A stretch of 64,000 bases of DNA, taken from Ehretia macrophylla (Eukaryota; Streptophyta; Magnoliopsida; Boraginales; Ehretiaceae). Positions 59,899 through 64,000 of this stretch are shown one piece after another. The stretch is from positions 98,191,350 through 98,255,349 of the forward strand of contig CM075770.1 of assembly GCA_037974665.1 (NCBI GenBank), in the 5' to 3' direction. The first letter of the stretch is position 1. Each line of letters opens with the position of its first letter. The position numbers and the translations under genes are program-made. Below the pieces are notes generated by a model. It was given only the letters and a program-made list of their open reading frames with translations. It did not search any database and had not been told where the DNA came from.

Positions 59899-60977
59899 AT
59901 GGCATCATCTAGAAAACCGTCTCTTCTTCTTCTTCGTCATTCACCCTTCAACTTTACAGTTATCCAACCAGTGATGGCAACTTACTCTAGGACGAGAACA
60001 GCACCTCCAAAAACCAGGCTATCTAAGATGAGCTCAAGCTCTACCATCAACAATGGCACGAAAAAGGCCAGCTTCACGTACATGCTGCTGTGAGCCATCA
60101 AAAAAACAACTAATGAGGTAAAGTCATATTTGGTAACTTTGAGCATTTGGTCAAAAGAAAACAAAAGGCAATGGGAAAGGAAGATTTTTTGCATCAAAGT
60201 TTGGTGCAAAGTTAGGCACATAAAAATCCTTTTCACACTACTATTTTGCTTTGATTTTGGGTATGGAATGAGCCTATAAATAGAAGCTCATTCCTTACCA
60301 TTTAGCATCATCCAAGCATAGCAAATTAGAGAGAAAACATAAGCTTTCTCTTGAGTAGTTTTCTTCCTCTTTTGTTGTTCTATATTTGTGAGTGAGAGTT
60401 AGTTTCTCCTATTATTTGAGAGAGTGATATTGTTCTCTCCTTATATTAGAGAGAAAGGTTATTGTAAAATACTCCACATCATAGTGAAATCCTCCATTAC
60501 TTGCCCGTGGTTTTTCCCTCGATTTGTTTGAGGGTTTTCCACGTAAATCTTGTGTCTCTACTTTCTCTGTTCTCATTCATATTTTAGTTGCGTGATACTG
60601 CTTGTCCCTGACCATTCCGCTGCGCCGATACCCAACAGCTGCCACAGGAACCAGCAATCATTGGTGATCTAGAAAGGAGAATTAATCAATCCACCTCACC
60701 TCAAGAGAATGACCAGTTCAAGGTTCCACCTTCCATGGCTAATGGTATCAATGTCTCAAATTAAACATTGCCATATGATGAGAACACAAGTATGAAGAAG
60801 GTTGATGTTGACAATGCAAAGTGTGCACGAGGGGAGAGCAACGGCAGCTATTGGACACCCTCTATGGACGGCATAATACAGAAGACGAATGAGAACATTC
60901 TGAAGATAATTGATGCTCTCTATGGTCCTGGTAGACATCCTAAGTTGCCAGTTTTTGAAGAGAGGTGCCGTGAATAA
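59899..60977 (+). pseudogene. Chimeric orphan gene, split by a solo LTR
   Basis: The frame opens as MASSRKPSLLL and stays open for 64 codons, without the P1 frameshift, until a 549-bp solo LTR (60089-60637) interrupts it after MLL. Beyond the LTR the rest resumes at 60643, then meets the same TAA as P1 (60762-60764) and continues to the end at 60977. It is broken twice: one old lesion shared with P1 and one new. Confidence 0.75.
60089..60637 (+). mobile_element. Copia solo LTR inserted in the chimeric gene
   Basis: TGTGAGCCATC...GATACCCAACA, 549 bp, flanked by GCTGC at 60084-60088 and 60638-60642. It contains a TATA region (cctataaatagaagctc near 60270) and the ccgtggtttttccctcg...ggttttccacgtaaatc stretch typical of the R/U5 end of plant copia LTRs, giving plus orientation. 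It is absent from P1 and P2, so it inserted after the 42.6-kb duplication or is polymorphic. Confidence 0.9.
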
Positions 60978-61241
60978 TTGGATATAAGTCCCTAGTACCC
61001 TCCATGGATATTAGAGAAAGCAGCATATATACTACTAACTTCTTATGACTCTTTACAGAAAATTTTGATCATCTTTGACGGGTAGATCATAGAACTTACT
61101 GTACCAAATAAATGATAATTTTCTTTTCTTTTCTTTTTTTGTTTTGTTTTCAAATCTTCGAATTAAACATGCTTTTACCTTATATGTTAGGGTATTGGAC
61201 GTAGGTCATATGCACTTCACTTGTTGTTGGGTTATGTATAT
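60978..61241. other. 3' flank of split chimeric gene
   Basis: Equivalent to 17810-18073. Nothing further was seen. Confidence 0.5.
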
Positions 61242-61249
61242 CATATGCA

Positions 61250-61547
61250 GTGTTGTCGAAATCGTACAAATAAGCAAAGAAATGATGCAAATCGAATGGA
61301 AAAATTGTGAATCAAACGTGAATTGTATGTGAATTGTAATGAATTGTACAATTTATTGAATCGTGAATGATTCAAACCACTTAAAAAAGCCCAAAATCAG
61401 GGAGAAAAAAGCCCACACAATTAGCCCAATTTTAACAAATCTGAACAAATAAAATTAAAAAAAAAGCCCATTAACATTATCAGTATAACAAATTCTCAAA
61501 TTTTAAGTTTCAACTAAAAAATCTAAAAAATAAAAAGCCCTAATTGC

Positions 61548-61593
<46 letters not shown>

Positions 61594-62155
61594 TATCTGT
61601 AACTGAGTTGATCGCATTTGAGTGGAGTTTTCGAGAGCTTTTTCTGGTCGTGTCAAAAACTCAAGAATCAAACGGTGGAATCAGAGAGAGGACTCAAGAG
61701 CGGTGAAGTAAGTTGTAAGTGAGCTTTTTAGTTGTTTAATATGCTGATCTTTAATACTTTGCTTTTTAGTTTGGTTTTTTTTTCCGCTAAGTTGCTTTTT
61801 AGTTTGGTTTGTTGGTTAGACGTGGTCGTTAAAGCATTAAAGGTTAAAAAATTACTTTGGAATTTAGTTTGGATATTAAAGCATAAAATATTATTTTGGT
61901 CTTTGTAGTTTGGACATAAAATTGCTTTGGAATTTAGTTTGCAAGATAGTGATCATTAGAAAAGTAACAAAAAATATATATTAATATACATTCAAAAGAA
62001 GAATTTCAACTAAAAACTGTTAATGGAAACATAATATATCAAATTAATCTAACTTTAAATTTGTGATTAAATCGGTACGGTTCATGATTCGTTACGATTC
62101 ACGATTCAAAAAAATAATATTTTGATTCACGATACAATTCGCGATGACAACTATT
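61250..62155. mobile_element. Non-autonomous hAT-like element (copy 2)
   Basis: CATATGCA at 61242-61249 and 62156-62163. It is 906 bp with a GA run (about 61550-61591) longer than in P1. No transposase. Confidence 0.7.
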
Positions 62156-62265
62156 CATATGCAATGGTTAGTCCTAAGGGATGAGAGATTTGAAACCAAC
62201 ACTTTTTGGTCGGGGAGTAAGGCTTTTGCCACCAAGTTTTTCCTTTGGGTATATATCCTAGTCTA

Positions 62266-63569
62266 ACATAGTGTATGGAATCAATTCATATGTGGAATTC
62301 ATTTCATTTATAAATGAATTTCATGAAGAATTTATTTACAAATGAATTCTCTTGTTTGGAATTGAAAAACAATATTAAGTGAATTTTGTTATTTATAAAT
62401 CCAAGTTGTGTTTGGAACACATATGAAATTAATATTAATAGTTATATTTTACTTAAATACCCTTCTTTTATTGTATTTTAGTTTTTTTGCAGACATTCAA
62501 CCTGTCATCTAACATCATTTTTGGACCACTCAAATCATGTAATGATGAGATTATTTTGTGCAGATTATTAAAGTACTTGTGGCCTGCATTACATTAAGAA
62601 CTTTCTTCATACTTCATTATTTAAATATTTTATTCTACAAGCCAACATCATTGTCCTATGAACTATGAACCCATCCTTTAGTTGTAAACGAGGCGAATAA
62701 TCTATATAAACAACAGATATACACTAGTAAATAATTAAGAAAATTCACAAATCATAGTTGGAGAAGGCAATCAGAAGGCAAATGAAATAGTAAATAATTA
62801 CTAAGTGAGAGTTTGGCCAATATTTAGTTGGTATGATAATTAAACATCTAATGAGTATTATCATGAAACAATGTTTTGCGTGACTTTTCTCAATTTTTTC
62901 TACATTTGGTCAACATTACTAATAACATAAATCTACATGGCAAACCTAGGAAACTACAAAAAGTTGAAATTGATAGTATAGAGAAACTGAAAAAGATTGT
63001 CCCAAAGAAGAATCACATGTCCCTGAAAGAATAATCTATATGGAAAACCTAAGAATTATGTACAGAGCCCTTTAATTTCATGTTATTCTCTTGAAAATAA
63101 GAAGGAACAATAACAACAACAACATAATAGTACTATAATAATAACAAAAAGAATAATACATAATAGAAAAGATATCGCAAATAAACTTGCAAAAAAAATC
63201 AAACGAATATCTGAAAGAGAAATGAATGGAAAAAGTTAACTTTTTTTTTCTTTTTGCCATCAATTTGGAAGAAGAGTGAAGAATGGGAAAGAATAGTGAA
63301 AAATATGTTTTTTTTTTCATTTAACTTGAGGGTAGTTTTGTTCTCAAATGATTAGCAACAGAATTAAAAAACGTGGATTTGCAAATTCCACCTCTTGGCC
63401 TAGGATTTGAGTAAGGCTTGTGCAAATCCAATAATTGCAAATCTTGGAATTGTAATTTTTTAAAAAGGTACAACCAAACAAAAAAACTTGGATTTGCAAA
63501 TGAATTCCACAAACTTTTATAGAATTCATTTATTCCAAATAGTCTATAAATGACACCTGTTTTCTTCAT
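62266..63569. mobile_element. AT-rich inverted-repeat block (copy 2)
   Basis: Equivalent to 19090-20407, absent from P2. Minus frames at 63078-63569 are low-complexity or fall in the inverted-repeat ends. Confidence 0.4.
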
Positions 63570-64000
63570 ATTACTTGTCTTTCTCTTTCTTACAAATTGT
63601 TTCCTATCAATAAAATTCTTGCTTACTTAACAAAAAAAAAATCACATATTTTCTTTTATTAAAGTAATTTTATTTGCTTCCAGCATTAACACTTTTTTTT
63701 TTTGTCAGAGCTTCCAGTATTAATACAAGTATTTGTTAATGGAAGGCACCATCAAGAACAAGAAATCACATTCATATTTTGTAGTTTAAGGTATTATTTA
63801 GTTAAAGTGAAAACTTCCATGCATGCAATGTGCAAAGCGCACTCTTGGTTATAATTTACGCACTTCACCATATAATTAGCTATGACATACTAAGGTTTTT
63901 AACATTTCATTTTATAATTTTGTAAGTGGAATTGTTATTAGATAGATAATATCATTTACGAGTCCATACGCATGAAATATTACATGTATAATAGTATAGA
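63570..64000. other. Module tail at window edge
   Basis: Equivalent to 20408-20843. AT-rich, no gene seen. Confidence 0.5.

Larger units (their letters stand above)
42631..64000. repeat. 42.6-kb tandem unit, copy 2 (partial)
   Basis: Second copy of the unit, running off the right edge at a point equivalent to about 20840 of copy 1. Its main structural difference is a 549-bp solo LTR at 60089-60637, which shifts the offset from about 42615 to about 43168. Confidence 0.93.
53143..64000. repeat. Module P1' (copy 2 of P1, cut by window edge)
   Basis: Same content and order as P1, with small differences and the 60089 solo LTR. Confidence 0.85.

Noticed and set aside
60012-60045. Possible splice rescue of the split chimeric gene by an intron covering the LTR
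   Set aside because: The LTR ends do not form GT...AG borders at the target site, and the shared downstream TAA would still stop the frame.

Overview
The window is nuclear DNA from a flowering plant, most likely a eudicot; I cannot name the species. It is AT-rich, gene-poor and full of plant LTR retrotransposons of Ty3/gypsy (Athila-like and Tekay/Del-like) and Ty1/copia (SIRE-like) type. The only recognisable protein gene is a plant GDSL (SGNH-hydrolase) relative. No rRNA, tRNA, CRISPR array or prokaryote-style operon was seen.

The layout is repetition at two levels. First, positions 1-42630 recur from 42631 to the window end, a head-to-tail duplication with a period of about 42.6 kb. Its two GDSL-like coding sequences differ at only 4 of 870 bases by my reading. 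Second, each 42.6-kb unit holds three older and more diverged head-to-tail modules. P1 (10463-20943) has the GDSL-like gene plus a broken chimeric gene. P2 (20944-27652) has only an intact chimeric ORF. P3 (27653-29031, 38642-39860 and 52017-53143; its right end also appears at 9358-10463) has lost its genes. P1 recurs from 53143.

The rest is inserted transposons. A gypsy element with a gag remnant but no visible pol (29032-38636, minus strand) sits in P3, and its 5' LTR is split by a copia solo LTR (33713-35919). Further on in P3 there is a SIRE-like solo LTR (39861-52016 outer limits). It is split by an Athila-like element without visible pol (40490-51178), whose 5' LTR is split in turn by a Tekay-like solo LTR (47349-50614). 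Target-site duplications mark the boundaries: GTATA, GTATA/ATATA, CTAAG/CTAAT, ACGCC/ATGCC and GCTGC.

The genes form a small local family. A promoter and start-codon block of about 370-390 bp occurs twice in P1 and P1' and once in P2. In one setting it drives a secreted GDSL-like protein that has lost its catalytic residues. In the other it is joined to an unrelated orphan ORF: intact (171 aa) in P2, frameshifted with a stop in P1, and split by a solo copia LTR with a stop in P1'. A non-autonomous hAT-like element with an 8-bp target duplication follows each chimeric gene. The best leads for a new system are the duplicated GDSL-like pseudoenzyme and the chimeric gene family that borrowed its 5' end.
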